DNA from: an uncultured Clostridia bacterium
GTDB lineage: Bacteria > Bacillota > Clostridia > Christensenellales > Pumilibacteraceae
DNA length: 64,000 nt
Reading direction: 5' to 3'
Assembly: GCA_947066105.1 (NCBI GenBank)
Contig: CAMSYM010000001.1
Location: forward strand, 310,001 to 374,000
The position numbers and the translations under genes are program-made. Below the pieces are notes generated by a model. That model did not search any database. It was given only the letters and a program-made list of their open reading frames with translations, and was not told the DNA's origin. Shown here piece after piece: positions 8,189 through 16,685 of this stretch (position 1 is its first letter; each line of letters opens with the position of its first letter).

Positions 8189-9190
8189 ATGGGCAACGAC
8201 AATATAATCGTATCTACAAGAATACGGCTTGCGCGCAACGTGAACGGTTTGCCGTTTCCGCACAAGCTCGCGGAACAACCCGCGCGGCAGATCGTCGACA
8301 GCGTGGAAAAAGCGTTATCGCCGATAGATCGGTTCACGCGCTATGACATGTCGGGAATATCGCAGCTCGAAAGCACGCTGTTGCGCGAAAAACACTTGGT
8401 AAGTCCCGATCTCGTAAAGGAATGTCCGTACGGCGCGGCGCTTATAAGCGCGGACGAAAACGTTTCTGTCATGGTCAACGAGGAAGACCATATACGCGAA
8501 CAGGTGATCTTGTCGGGGTTGTCGCTCGACCAAGCCTACGACAGGATAAACAGAATAGACGATATTCTTTCCAAAAAAGTGGATTTCGCGTTTGACGGCA
8601 GGTACGGGTATTTGACCGCTTGCGCGACAAACGTCGGCACGGGCATGCGCGCGTCTGTGATGATGTTTTTGCCGGCGTTGACTATCAATAACATGATAGA
8701 AAGTTGTATAAACGACGTCGGACGACTGAATATGACCGTTCGCGGCGTGTACGGCGAGGGCAGTAAGGCGGAAGGCTATTTGTATCAAATAAGCAATCAG
8801 CATACGCTCGGCTTAAAGGAAAGCGAAATTTTGGATTCCGTCAAGGCTGCGATAAATCATATAGCCGAAGCGGAACTGCATGCGCGAAAGCTGTTGATGC
8901 GCGACGAAAGCGAGCTTAAAGACAGGATATTACGCGCGTGGGGCATCGTTACCAATGCATACAAGCTATCAACCGCCGAAGCGATGCAACTGCTGGCGAT
9001 GATCCGCTTGGGCGGGTATTACGGTTACTTTGCGATAAAGGACTACGACGATTTTCAACGGTTAGTCACCGACTGTCAGCCCGCAAGCATACTTCGGCGC
9101 GGCGGCGCGGCGGATGCGGACGGACGCGACGTACTGCGCGCGCGCTATGTTTCTTCCGCGCTCGGCGGGCTGTGTGTAAAAAAGATATGA
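8189..9190 (+). CDS. mcsB: protein-arginine kinase McsB
   Basis: The 333-residue member of the ATP:guanido phosphotransferase family phosphorylates arginine in damaged proteins and in CtsR, marking them for ClpCP. The nucleotide-binding STRIRLARN motif (9-17), the VNEEDHIR loop (97-104) and the catalytic-cysteine segment TACATNVGTGMRAS (Cys145) are present. The usual Pro after the Cys is Ala here. RDVLRA (313-318) matches the RDxxRA phosphoarginine pocket that gives McsB its allosteric control. It is encoded between mcsA and clpC, in the conserved order. Confidence 0.95.
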   Translation: MGNDNIIVSTRIRLARNVNGLPFPHKLAEQPARQIVDSVEKALSPIDRFTRYDMSGISQLESTLLREKHLVSPDLVKECPYGAALISADENVSVMVNEEDHIREQVILSGLSLDQAYDRINRIDDILSKKVDFAFDGRYGYLTACATNVGTGMRASVMMFLPALTINNMIESCINDVGRLNMTVRGVYGEGSKAEGYLYQISNQHTLGLKESEILDSVKAAINHIAEAELHARKLLMRDESELKDRILRAWGIVTNAYKLSTAEAMQLLAMIRLGGYYGYFAIKDYDDFQRLVTDCQPASILRRGGAADADGRDVLRARYVSSALGGLCVKKI

Positions 9191-9235
9191 TAAGTAAAAA
9201 ATCGATAAACATAAACGATCAAGGAGGTTTACGTT

Positions 9236-11722
9236 ATGAAGTTTCCGATGAACGATGCGGCGCAACAAGCTTTTGTCACTGCGCGCCAAACCGCTAAATA
9301 TTATTCCAACGAGTGTACGGGTACGGAGCATTTGCTATACGGTATTCTCCAAACCAAATGTGTCGCGACCGCGATATTTGTATCCAACGGATTTTCGTAC
9401 AACGATCTTATACAAGTGTTTTTGGACGAAAAAAGTCCGTCGGCGTTGCCCGAACCGTCCGATTCGTCGCGCATACGCGAGGATATACCTTTTTCCGCAT
9501 ACGGCTACGCGACCGAATACGGCGAATCGCAAATTTCGCCCGATCATTTGATGCTTGCCATACTCGAAGACCGTAACTGCGTCGCGGCGCAAGCGTTGAC
9601 GCAGATATACAATATTAACGTTGCGGCTTACCGTCGCGCGATCATAAACAAGCTTCGCGCGCCGTCGGCGCAAAATGTTATGCACGAAAATCCGTTTGCC
9701 GCGTTTTTCGGCGGTATCAACGGCGCGGCGTTCGACGGATATTCACGTCCGTCCGAGCCTGATATGAAAGGATCTGCGCACAAGCTGCCCGCTCAACTCG
9801 GCGAGCTCGGCGTGGACGTTACGCAAAAAGCGCGTGAAAACAAGCTCGACCCCGTTATCGGCAGGGAGCAAGAGGTCGCGCGGCTGATAGAGATATTGTG
9901 TCGCAAAACAAAAAATAATCCCGTATTGATAGGCGAGCCGGGAGTTGGCAAAAGCGCTATAATAGACGGACTTGCGCGGGCGATAGTTGACGGCAAAGTG
10001 CCGCGGCAATTACAAAACAACATAATATTTTCGCTCAATATCGGCTCGTTGATGGCTGGGACCAAGTATCGCGGACAGCTCGAAGAAAAGCTCAAAACCG
10101 CGATCGATCTTATAATCAACAGCGGCAATATAATAGTGTTTATCGACGAGCTGCATACGTTGATGCAAGCGGGGTCGAAGGACGGAGAGGTCACGCCCGC
10201 GGATATACTCAAACCGTATCTCGCGCGCGGCGAGATGCAGACGATAGGCGCAACGACGACCGACGAATACCGCAAGTATATCGAAGCCGATAAAGCCATG
10301 GAACGCCGTTTTCAGCCTATTACCGTCGAGCCGCCGACCGTCGAGCAAACGATAGAGATACTCAAAGGTTTACGGCTGAATTACGAGAACTTCCACAAGG
10401 TCAAGCTGTCGGACGAGGCGATAACAGCCGCCGCTAAACTGTCCGATAAGTATATTGCCGACAGATTTTTGCCCGACAAAGCTATAGATCTTATCGACGA
10501 AGCGATGAGTTGCGCAAAAGTGGGCTTGTCGAGCGATCCGTCGGAAGTGGCCGATCTTACTGCCAAGCTCGACGAATGCAACAAGAAAATGAGCGAGTGC
10601 GCCGCGAGAAAGGAATATGCTCAGGCGGATGCTCTTAAAAAGCAAGCCGAAGAGCTTGAAACCACGATCAAATCGCGCACGCTCAGAACAGCCGCCGCAC
10701 AGGAAAACAGCACGACGGTGATCACTGCCGACAATATTGCCGACGTGGTGTCGCGCTGGACCAAGATCCCCGTCAATAAGCTTACCGAAACGGAAAGCGC
10801 TCGGCTGAAAAATTTGGAAGAATTGTTGCATAAACGCGTTATCGGTCAAAACAAAGCGGTGGACGCCGTTGCGAAAGCAATTCGTCGCGCTCGCGCGGGA
10901 CTGAAAAGCGACAGCCGCCCGATAGGCTCGTTCATATTTCTCGGACCTACCGGCGTGGGCAAAACGGAGCTTACAAAGGCGCTCGCCGAAGCGATGTTCG
11001 ACAACGAAAATTCGATCATAAGGCTGGACATGAGCGAGTTTATGGAAGCGCATTCCGTCTCCAAGCTGATCGGCGCGCCTCCCGGATACGTCGGGTTCGA
11101 CGACGGCGGACAGCTTACGGAAAAAGTGCGCCGCCACCCGTATTCCGTCGTACTGTTCGACGAGATAGAAAAAGCGCATCCCGACGTATTCAACACGTTG
11201 TTGCAGATGCTCGACGACGGTAGGCTTACCGATTCGCAGGGACGTACAGTGTCCTTTAAAAACACGATAATCATCATGACGAGCAACGTCGGCGCGACCG
11301 ACGCGGCTACAAAGCGCGAGATCGGCTTTACCGCCAACGGCAAACGCGCCGACGAAGTTCGCGACGATGCGTATATGAACGCATTGCGCTCGATGTTCAA
11401 GCCCGAATTTTTGAACCGCATAGACGTTATTTGCGTATTCGATAAGCTCACAAAGGACGACGTATCCAAGATAGCCGGGATTATGTTGCAACGCGTCGAA
11501 CATTCGTTGAAGGACAAAAATATCACGCTCGACATCACGCCCAAGGCTGTGGAGTGGCTCATCGATAAAGGCTACGACAGCGAGTACGGCGCGCGCCCGT
11601 TGCGTCGAGTCATCGAGCAAAACGTCGAGGATGAAATAGCGGAAGCCATTATCGACGGGCGAATAAACGAAAACGATACGGTCACGGTGGATTGCGTAGA
11701 CGGTCGTATCGTTATAAAATAA
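9236..11722 (+). CDS. clpC: ATP-dependent Clp protease ATPase subunit ClpC
   Basis: The 828-residue AAA+ unfoldase feeds the ClpP peptidase and recognises phosphoarginine-tagged proteins. Visible in order are the double Clp-N repeat (about 1-145), the first AAA+ domain with GEPGVGKS (233-240), a middle domain with a UVR-like segment near residues 440-475, the second AAA+ domain with GPTGVGKT near residue 572, and the D2 small domain at the end. A CAAGGAGG ribosome binding site precedes the ATG. It is the last gene of the CtsR-controlled operon. clpP is not in this window. Confidence 0.96.
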   Translation: MKFPMNDAAQQAFVTARQTAKYYSNECTGTEHLLYGILQTKCVATAIFVSNGFSYNDLIQVFLDEKSPSALPEPSDSSRIREDIPFSAYGYATEYGESQISPDHLMLAILEDRNCVAAQALTQIYNINVAAYRRAIINKLRAPSAQNVMHENPFAAFFGGINGAAFDGYSRPSEPDMKGSAHKLPAQLGELGVDVTQKARENKLDPVIGREQEVARLIEILCRKTKNNPVLIGEPGVGKSAIIDGLARAIVDGKVPRQLQNNIIFSLNIGSLMAGTKYRGQLEEKLKTAIDLIINSGNIIVFIDELHTLMQAGSKDGEVTPADILKPYLARGEMQTIGATTTDEYRKYIEADKAMERRFQPITVEPPTVEQTIEILKGLRLNYENFHKVKLSDEAITAAAKLSDKYIADRFLPDKAIDLIDEAMSCAKVGLSSDPSEVADLTAKLDECNKKMSECAARKEYAQADALKKQAEELETTIKSRTLRTAAAQENSTTVITADNIADVVSRWTKIPVNKLTETESARLKNLEELLHKRVIGQNKAVDAVAKAIRRARAGLKSDSRPIGSFIFLGPTGVGKTELTKALAEAMFDNENSIIRLDMSEFMEAHSVSKLIGAPPGYVGFDDGGQLTEKVRRHPYSVVLFDEIEKAHPDVFNTLLQMLDDGRLTDSQGRTVSFKNTIIIMTSNVGATDAATKREIGFTANGKRADEVRDDAYMNALRSMFKPEFLNRIDVICVFDKLTKDDVSKIAGIMLQRVEHSLKDKNITLDITPKAVEWLIDKGYDSEYGARPLRRVIEQNVEDEIAEAIIDGRINENDTVTVDCVDGRIVIK

Positions 11723-11747
11723 ATCTGTATTAATTTTTGAAAACCCA

Positions 11748-11776
11748 TTTACAAAACTGTGCGCGTATGCTATAAT
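11748..11776 (+). promoter_or_regulatory. extended -10 promoter of hpf
   Basis: TTTACA, a 17-bp spacer and TGC-TATAAT form an extended -10 promoter. The leader to the hpf ATG is about 87 nt and GC-rich, with short hairpin-forming stretches such as CGTCGG...CCGACC. No CtsR or CIRCE box was seen here. Confidence 0.8.
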
Positions 11777-11869
11777 CTTTATAGGCAAAGCGCGTCGGAA
11801 TAAGCCGACCGCAATACGCCGTGTCGGGCAAACCGCAACACGACTCAATTACCTTAACGGAGGTCTACC

Positions 11870-12415
11870 ATGACGATCGAATACCTTTGCAAAAACTACG
11901 AAGCGAGCGACAAGCTCAAATCCGTCATCGACAAAAAGGTTCAAAAACTCGATAAGTTTTTCGACGACGATACGCGTATCAAGATCGCGCTCAAAAAGGG
12001 CAATACGCGCAGTACGGACGACCTGTACACGCTCGAACTTACGATAATGCTCGACGGTACGGTGCTTCGCGCCGAAGTTACGAGCGATAATATGTATAAC
12101 AATATCGATTTGGCTTTGCCCAAACTCGAAAAACAGATAATACGCCATCACAAAAAGCTCGAATCCAAGTCCAAAAAATTCCGCGCTCGCGACATGTCGT
12201 TCCAAGAGATAGTTGAGGAACAGCCCGAAGAAGAAAAAATGCTCGTGCGTTCCAAGTGCTATACGCTTGTCCCCATGTCCATCGACGACGCGATAGAAGA
12301 ACTCGAACTGATAGGACACAACTTTTTCGTATTCCTTAACAAAACGACCAATTCGATCAACGTTTTGTACGTAAGAAACGACGGCAATTACGGTTTGATC
12401 GAAACTGTGGTATAA
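11870..12415 (+). CDS. hpf: ribosome hibernation-promoting factor, long form
   Basis: The 181-residue protein has the N-terminal HPF/RaiA domain (about 1-100) that sits in the ribosomal decoding centre, a charged linker, and a C-terminal domain (about 120-181, VRSKCYTLVPMSIDDAIEEL) that dimerises to join two 70S ribosomes into 100S particles. Long HPF is the usual form in Gram-positive bacteria. It has its own promoter, a GGAGG ribosome binding site and a terminator. It protects ribosomes in stationary phase and possibly in spores; that last point is inference. Confidence 0.94.
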   Translation: MTIEYLCKNYEASDKLKSVIDKKVQKLDKFFDDDTRIKIALKKGNTRSTDDLYTLELTIMLDGTVLRAEVTSDNMYNNIDLALPKLEKQIIRHHKKLESKSKKFRARDMSFQEIVEEQPEEEKMLVRSKCYTLVPMSIDDAIEELELIGHNFFVFLNKTTNSINVLYVRNDGNYGLIETVV

Positions 12416-12423
12416 AGCGTCGG

Positions 12424-12457
12424 ACCGTCGGCTTTTTGTCGGCGGTTTTGTCGTTTT
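12424..12457 (+). terminator. intrinsic terminator of hpf
   Basis: ACCGTCG pairs with CGGCGGT (one G-U) around a loop containing GCTTTTTGT, followed by TTTGTCGTTTTTT, 9 bp after the hpf stop. Confidence 0.65.
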
Positions 12458-12484
12458 TTACTGTGAATTTGTGCATATTATCGC

Positions 12485-12513
12485 TTGCTTTTGCGTGCGG
12501 TTAGCTGTATAAT
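12485..12513 (+). promoter_or_regulatory. sigma-A promoter of pgi
   Basis: TTGCTT and TATAAT are separated by 17 bp. An AAAGGAGAG ribosome binding site and the pgi ATG follow within about 25 bp. Confidence 0.75.
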
Positions 12514-12536
12514 ATATACGCAAAAGGAGAGAACAT

Positions 12537-13931
12537 ATGCAGCTTAAATTCGATTACAACAACATGATGGAAAGCTCTATCGGCGCGCACGGCGTCAAGC
12601 CGTCGGATATAACCGCCGCAAAGGCGAAACATGCCGCGGCGTACAAACAGGTCGTCGACAACAGCGGTAAAGGTTGGCAGGGCTGGACCGAAACGCCGAT
12701 GATAAGCCAAGCCGAAGTAGACGAGCTTAACGCGTTCGGAAAATCCGTTCGCGACAAGGCGTCGAGTTTTGTCGTATTGGGTATAGGCGGCTCGGCGCTC
12801 GGTCCCATTTGCGTGTTCAACGCGCTGTTGCATTTACATCATAACGAATTGCCGAGCGAAATGCGCAAAGCTCCCAAATTTTACGTAGAGGACAATATAG
12901 ATCCCGAACGCATGGCGGCGCTTCTCGACGTGATCGACGTAAAAACTACATATTTCAACGTTATAACCAAATCCGGCGAAACGAGCGAAACGCTCGGTCA
13001 GTTTCTTATCCTGTATTCCGCGCTCAAAAAGGCGCTCGGCGAACAAGCCGCAAAAGAGCATATCTTCGTTACCACGACGATAGGCAAGGGCGCGCTTTAC
13101 GCTACCGCGCAACGGGAAGGCTTTAAAATTTTCGGCATACCCGCAGGCGTAGGCGGAAGGTTTTCGGTATTGTCCAATGTCGGTCTCGTTCCGTTTGCCG
13201 TCATGGGAATAGATATAGCGGGGCTGTTAAAGGGCGCGCGCGAGATGCGCAAGGCTTGCGAACGTAAGGACATAGAGCAAAATCCCGCGCTCATGACGGC
13301 GTTCTTGCAGGTCCTTTCCATGAAAGCGGGCAAAAACATTTCTGTAGTGATGCCGTATGCCGACGGTTTGCGTACGATGGCGGACTTCTATTGCCAGATA
13401 TGGGCGGAATCGCTCGGCAAGGCGCTCGATAACAACGGAAAAACAGTGAATTGCGGTCAAACGCCCGCGAAATCTTTGGGCGTCACCGACCAGCACAGTC
13501 AGGTCCAGTTGTACAACGAAGGTCCGTTCGACAAAGTGATCACGTTCATCGGCGTGGATAACTTCGACGTAACGGTGGAAATACCCGCGGACGAAACGGC
13601 GGAAGCGGGCGGATTTTTGAAAGGTCATACGCTCAACGAGCTTATCAACGCCGAGCGCAAAGCGACCGAATTTGCCGTTACCAAGGCGGGCAGATCGAAT
13701 TTTACTATAATGTTGCCCAAGGTCGATCCCGAAACGGTAGGCGAGCTTTTGATGTACTTCATGTACGAAACGGCTTTTGCGGGCGCGTATCTCAACATCG
13801 ACACGTTTAATCAGCCGGGCGTGGAAGAAGGGAAAAAAGCGACGTTCGCCATGATCGGCAGAGCGGGCTACGAACAAAAGCTCGAAGAATTGAGATCGGT
13901 CAAAAAGAATGACGCTTATATCATCAAATAG
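12537..13931 (+). CDS. pgi: glucose-6-phosphate isomerase
   Basis: The 464-residue protein, near the length of Gram-positive Pgi enzymes, interconverts glucose-6-phosphate and fructose-6-phosphate. It has the SIS-fold phosphate-binding segments VLGIGGSALGP (about 80-90) and ITKSGETSET (about 143-152), the GVGGRFSVLSNVG signature near 201-213, and a C-terminal catalytic Lys region. It is a single gene with its own promoter. Enolase, the only other core glycolytic enzyme here, is far away at 55.5 kb on the other strand. Confidence 0.96.
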   Translation: MQLKFDYNNMMESSIGAHGVKPSDITAAKAKHAAAYKQVVDNSGKGWQGWTETPMISQAEVDELNAFGKSVRDKASSFVVLGIGGSALGPICVFNALLHLHHNELPSEMRKAPKFYVEDNIDPERMAALLDVIDVKTTYFNVITKSGETSETLGQFLILYSALKKALGEQAAKEHIFVTTTIGKGALYATAQREGFKIFGIPAGVGGRFSVLSNVGLVPFAVMGIDIAGLLKGAREMRKACERKDIEQNPALMTAFLQVLSMKAGKNISVVMPYADGLRTMADFYCQIWAESLGKALDNNGKTVNCGQTPAKSLGVTDQHSQVQLYNEGPFDKVITFIGVDNFDVTVEIPADETAEAGGFLKGHTLNELINAERKATEFAVTKAGRSNFTIMLPKVDPETVGELLMYFMYETAFAGAYLNIDTFNQPGVEEGKKATFAMIGRAGYEQKLEELRSVKKNDAYIIK

Positions 13932-13964
13932 TGCGGAGATTTACCGCGATTTTTGCCGACGCGC

Positions 13965-13993
13965 TTGCAAAACTGCGCGGTTCGTGTTATGAT
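13965..13993 (+). promoter_or_regulatory. sigma-A promoter of the HPr-like gene
   Basis: TTGCAA and TATGAT are 17 bp apart. The leader to the ATG at 14057 is about 57 nt and includes a CGGAGG ribosome binding site. Confidence 0.7.
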
Positions 13994-14056
13994 CGTCAGT
14001 GCGGTCGGCAAGTGAATTATGCAATATAAACCATTAAACTCATCTCGGAGGTCAAT

Positions 14057-14287
14057 ATGAAATCGGTCACGGTCAGTTTTTCTTCTACGGAAAGCGTAAA
14101 AGATTTTGTCAATGCGGTATCGCGTTATCCGTTCGATATAGATCTGCACAGCGGCAGATACATCGTCGACGCGAAGTCGCTTTTGGGCATATTCTCGCTC
14201 GATCTCGCCAAGCCGATCGTATGCGAAATATACAGCGATAATTACAGCGAGCTGCTCAAAGACATAGCCAAGTTTATCGTCAAATAG
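14057..14287 (+). CDS. HPr-like protein lacking the active-site histidine
   Basis: The 76-residue protein has the size and predicted strand-helix pattern of the PTS phosphocarrier HPr. The region around Ser41 (DAKSLLGIFSLDLAKPI) lines up with the Ser46 regulatory site of Bacillus HPr (LKSIMGVMSLGIAKG). The stretch that should carry the phosphorylatable His15 (GIHARPA) instead reads TESVKDFV, with no His. It therefore cannot accept phosphate from enzyme I; like Crh, it could only act through the Ser site if HPr kinase recognises it. Separate promoter; an unknown gene follows 60 bp later. Confidence 0.75.
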   Translation: MKSVTVSFSSTESVKDFVNAVSRYPFDIDLHSGRYIVDAKSLLGIFSLDLAKPIVCEIYSDNYSELLKDIAKFIVK

Positions 14288-14347
14288 TTTGTTTCGTTTT
14301 TGCGCCGCACGGTCGGCGCGCGGAATAAAACGCAACGGAGTGTCATT

Positions 14348-15106
14348 ATGCGCCGCGATTACATAGAAAGCATGAAAACCGACGGACTCGGCGAGTTTTT
14401 GGATGCTTGCGAAGCGATCAAAAACAGTAAGTTTGTCGTTGCCGAACCCAAAATAGCCGCGCTGTTAAAAGCGATTGCCGATAACAAGCAACTGTATTCG
14501 ATGTTCAGCGCCGCGCTGTACGGATTCGATTACAAAACAGCGTTTTCGGAATGTATAGGCAACGGCGGATTTGTATTGCCGTCCGAACCCAAAAAAGCGA
14601 TCGCGCTTGTTTTTCGTATTTTGCTCGATATCGACACGGGTAAAATGTCGTTGCAAAACTTTTTGGAAGCGTATTTTTACAGCGTATCGGTCAACGAATC
14701 GTTCGCACGGTTTTGTTTGGAAGTCATCGCGCCGTTCGAAACGTACAGCCGTACGGCGTTTGCACATGCCGACGCTATACTCAACGGTCAATTGCCCGAC
14801 GAGCATGTCAAAACTTACGAGCGGGTAAACGCCGAACACCGATCCGATCTGAGAACAGACGCGCTCAATTGCGTCGCTACGCTCATCGAAATAGCGGATA
14901 CCGCGATAACGAGCGCAATAGACCGCGCCGAATTCGGCGCATGTCTTAAAGGCTTGACGCGCGCCGTCAATTCCGACGATTACGACAATGTCATATCGGC
15001 GTTTTTGGGCGTTAAGTATGCGGTGGCGTACTTTTTCAAATCGTCCAAATCCATTTCCGAAATATTCAAAAAGCTCGAATACGATATAAAGCACATGGTC
15101 GATTGA
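14348..15106 (+). CDS. unknown protein, predicted all-helical, about 252 residues
   Basis: I do not recognise this family. The ORF opens at 14300, but the ATG at 14348 follows an ACGGAG ribosome binding site and is preferred. The sequence is soluble-looking, has no signal peptide or membrane segment, and seems mostly helical. Segments such as EPKKAIALVFRILLDIDTGKMSLQNFLEAYF and the C-terminal FKSSKSISEIFKKLEYDIK are amphipathic. It lies 60 bp after the HPr-like gene with no terminator between, so the two are likely co-transcribed. Confidence 0.7.
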   Translation: MRRDYIESMKTDGLGEFLDACEAIKNSKFVVAEPKIAALLKAIADNKQLYSMFSAALYGFDYKTAFSECIGNGGFVLPSEPKKAIALVFRILLDIDTGKMSLQNFLEAYFYSVSVNESFARFCLEVIAPFETYSRTAFAHADAILNGQLPDEHVKTYERVNAEHRSDLRTDALNCVATLIEIADTAITSAIDRAEFGACLKGLTRAVNSDDYDNVISAFLGVKYAVAYFFKSSKSISEIFKKLEYDIKHMVD

Positions 15107-15130
15107 TCGGACATTGTAATATAACGGTAA

Positions 15131-15168
15131 AAATCAACACCCGCTCGATAAGCTTTCGGACGGGTGTT
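15131..15168 (-). terminator. terminator between converging genes
   Basis: A perfect 8-bp stem AACACCCG / CGGGTGTT lies between the converging unknown gene (plus) and gtrA (minus). Read on the minus strand it is followed by TGATTTTTACC, a usable T-run; on the plus strand the following T-run is poor. It mainly serves the minus-strand operon but may act both ways. Confidence 0.65.
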
Positions 15169-15197
15169 GCGTTATAAAAAATTATAACGACAGGCTT

Positions 15198-15722
15198 TTA
15201 TAGATTTATGGTGTTTTCGTCGTCGCGTATGAGCTTTACGTTGTATATAAACAAGCGTCGCGTAAGGAAGTTGTAAACGAACACTATAAATTGAACTATC
15301 AGTTTTACGATCCAAATATTGCCGCCTATGAGATCGTAGCCGATCCAGCTTCCCAGCGAAGTAAGTCCCAAACCGATAAGCGAAAATATAACGAACTTGA
15401 TAAAACCGGATTTCGATTTGCCTATATTGCCGTACTTAAAGACGAACACCGACGAAAGCAGGTAATTGACCAGGACCGCAGATATAAAACCTATAACGGT
15501 AGCCGTAATGTAGACCGAAACGGTAGGCGAATATTCCGCGCCGTTTATGGTCGTGCCCGTAAACACTCCGCCGAAGCCCGCATAATGCTCATGCCCGTAC
15601 GCATACAAAAACACTGCGGTCAATAAAAAATCGACCGCATTGGAAAGCAACCCGACGGCTATGGATTTAAGCAATTCCAAAGTCGTTTGCTTGTTCTTGA
15701 AGTCGGCGAAAATGTTTTTCAT
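15198..15722 (-). CDS. GtrA-like multi-pass membrane protein
   Basis: The 174-residue protein has four hydrophobic segments (about 18-42, 70-95, 108-128, 138-158) with the GtrA/DPMS pattern, including VNYLLSSVFVFKYG after segment 2 and YNFLTRRLFIYN at the end. GtrA proteins are thought to help move undecaprenyl-linked sugars across the membrane for surface glycosylation; no glycosyltransferase is next to it, so the role here is open. It begins 13 bp after the glycerophosphodiesterase gene and is in its operon. Confidence 0.85.
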   Translation of the reverse strand: MKNIFADFKNKQTTLELLKSIAVGLLSNAVDFLLTAVFLYAYGHEHYAGFGGVFTGTTINGAEYSPTVSVYITATVIGFISAVLVNYLLSSVFVFKYGNIGKSKSGFIKFVIFSLIGLGLTSLGSWIGYDLIGGNIWIVKLIVQFIVFVYNFLTRRLFIYNVKLIRDDENTINL

Positions 15723-15735
15723 AAGTACGTTGACG

Positions 15736-16482
15736 CTAGGCGTTTTCGCCGTCGTCGGTTTTGGGTATAAACCCTTCGAATATATAGTTGTCGCAAAATT
15801 TAACTATCTTGTTTGCGGCAAGCTCGCTTCGTATCGTCCAGGCAAGAACGGGCAGCCCTGCGTTTTTCACGTATTTATTGGGAAGATATGCGGCGTTGTA
15901 CGCGATAAAATCGGGGTCGGTAATATCGTTATATTTGAGTTTTTTGAGCCGCGATCTTTCGCGACGGGTCAAATACGTGTCCGAGCGGTGGAAATACGTG
16001 GCAAGCTGTCCGCGCATTACATGCGGAGCGTACTTGCAAAAATATTCTACGGAAAACGGATCGAACGACTGTACGGCATAATCTCCGCCGTACGCTTTAA
16101 GCATTTCGATTATTTTTTCTTCGAGCGCAAACGATTGTTCGGCTTTTTTGATCTCTATCAAAAGCGGAACTTGTCCGTTGACCGTTTCGAGCACTTGTTC
16201 GAAAGTGGGGATACCGCAGTCCGTTTTCAACAGACGGATATCTTTAAGGTCGGACGCTTTGAGATTGGATACGTACCCGTCGCGGTCCGTCATGCGACTG
16301 AGCTTATCGTCGTGAAACACGACAACCGTATGGTCGTCTATTATGCGCACGTCCAGTTCGATCGCAAAGCCGTGCGAAACGGCGTTTTCAAAGGCGGGCA
16401 ACGAGTTTTCGGGTAACTCGAAATTATGCAGTCCGCGGTGCGCTATGGGTTTATTCAAGAGCCAAGAGGTTTTTACTTCCAT
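15736..16482 (-). CDS. glycerophosphodiester phosphodiesterase
   Basis: The 248-residue TIM-barrel enzyme hydrolyses glycerophosphodiesters to glycerol-3-phosphate and an alcohol. It has the family's N-terminal catalytic features: AHRGLHNFELPENSLPAF (the HR and PEN motifs), the metal ligands IELDVR, and FHDDKLSRMT. There is no signal peptide, so it is cytoplasmic like UgpQ. A weak AAAGG site precedes the start. It is the first gene of a two-gene minus-strand unit with gtrA and diverges from lepA. Confidence 0.93.
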   Translation of the reverse strand: MEVKTSWLLNKPIAHRGLHNFELPENSLPAFENAVSHGFAIELDVRIIDDHTVVVFHDDKLSRMTDRDGYVSNLKASDLKDIRLLKTDCGIPTFEQVLETVNGQVPLLIEIKKAEQSFALEEKIIEMLKAYGGDYAVQSFDPFSVEYFCKYAPHVMRGQLATYFHRSDTYLTRRERSRLKKLKYNDITDPDFIAYNAAYLPNKYVKNAGLPVLAWTIRSELAANKIVKFCDNYIFEGFIPKTDDGENA

Positions 16483-16563
16483 GAGTTGACCTTTAAAATT
16501 TTCTTATTAAGTCGACGTGTAACGTCGAGCGTGACGACGCGATAATATTGCAACGCCTGTTTA

Positions 16564-16592
16564 ATTATATCATCTTTAAAATTATTTTACAA
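16564..16592 (-). promoter_or_regulatory. minus-strand promoter of the phosphodiesterase-gtrA operon
   Basis: On the minus strand TTGTAA and TATAAT are separated by 17 bp. The leader to 16482 is about 75 nt and contains a 7-bp inverted repeat TCGACGT-GTA-ACGTCGA (16512-16528), which may form a hairpin in the 5' end of the message. Confidence 0.7.
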
Positions 16593-16650
16593 TAGTTTTG
16601 CGATAAATTTAATGATTTTGGTTAAATTTTGACCTTATTATCAAATATTA

Positions 16651-16679
16651 TTGATGTTTTTCGGAGTATATGCTATAAT
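16651..16679 (+). promoter_or_regulatory. extended -10 promoter placed directly before lepA
   Basis: TTGATG, a 17-bp spacer and TGC-TATAAT. The -10 ends 6 nt before the lepA ATG, so the expected start site (7 nt after the -10) is the A of the start codon. No ribosome binding site lies in range: the only GGAG-like sequence is 19 nt upstream, inside the promoter spacer. Confidence 0.8.
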
Positions 16680-16685
16680 CGGTGT

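Noticed and set aside
15640-16416. 258-aa plus-strand ORF over the phosphodiesterase gene
   Set aside because: The minus strand encodes a clear glycerophosphodiesterase; the plus frame has no recognisable protein.
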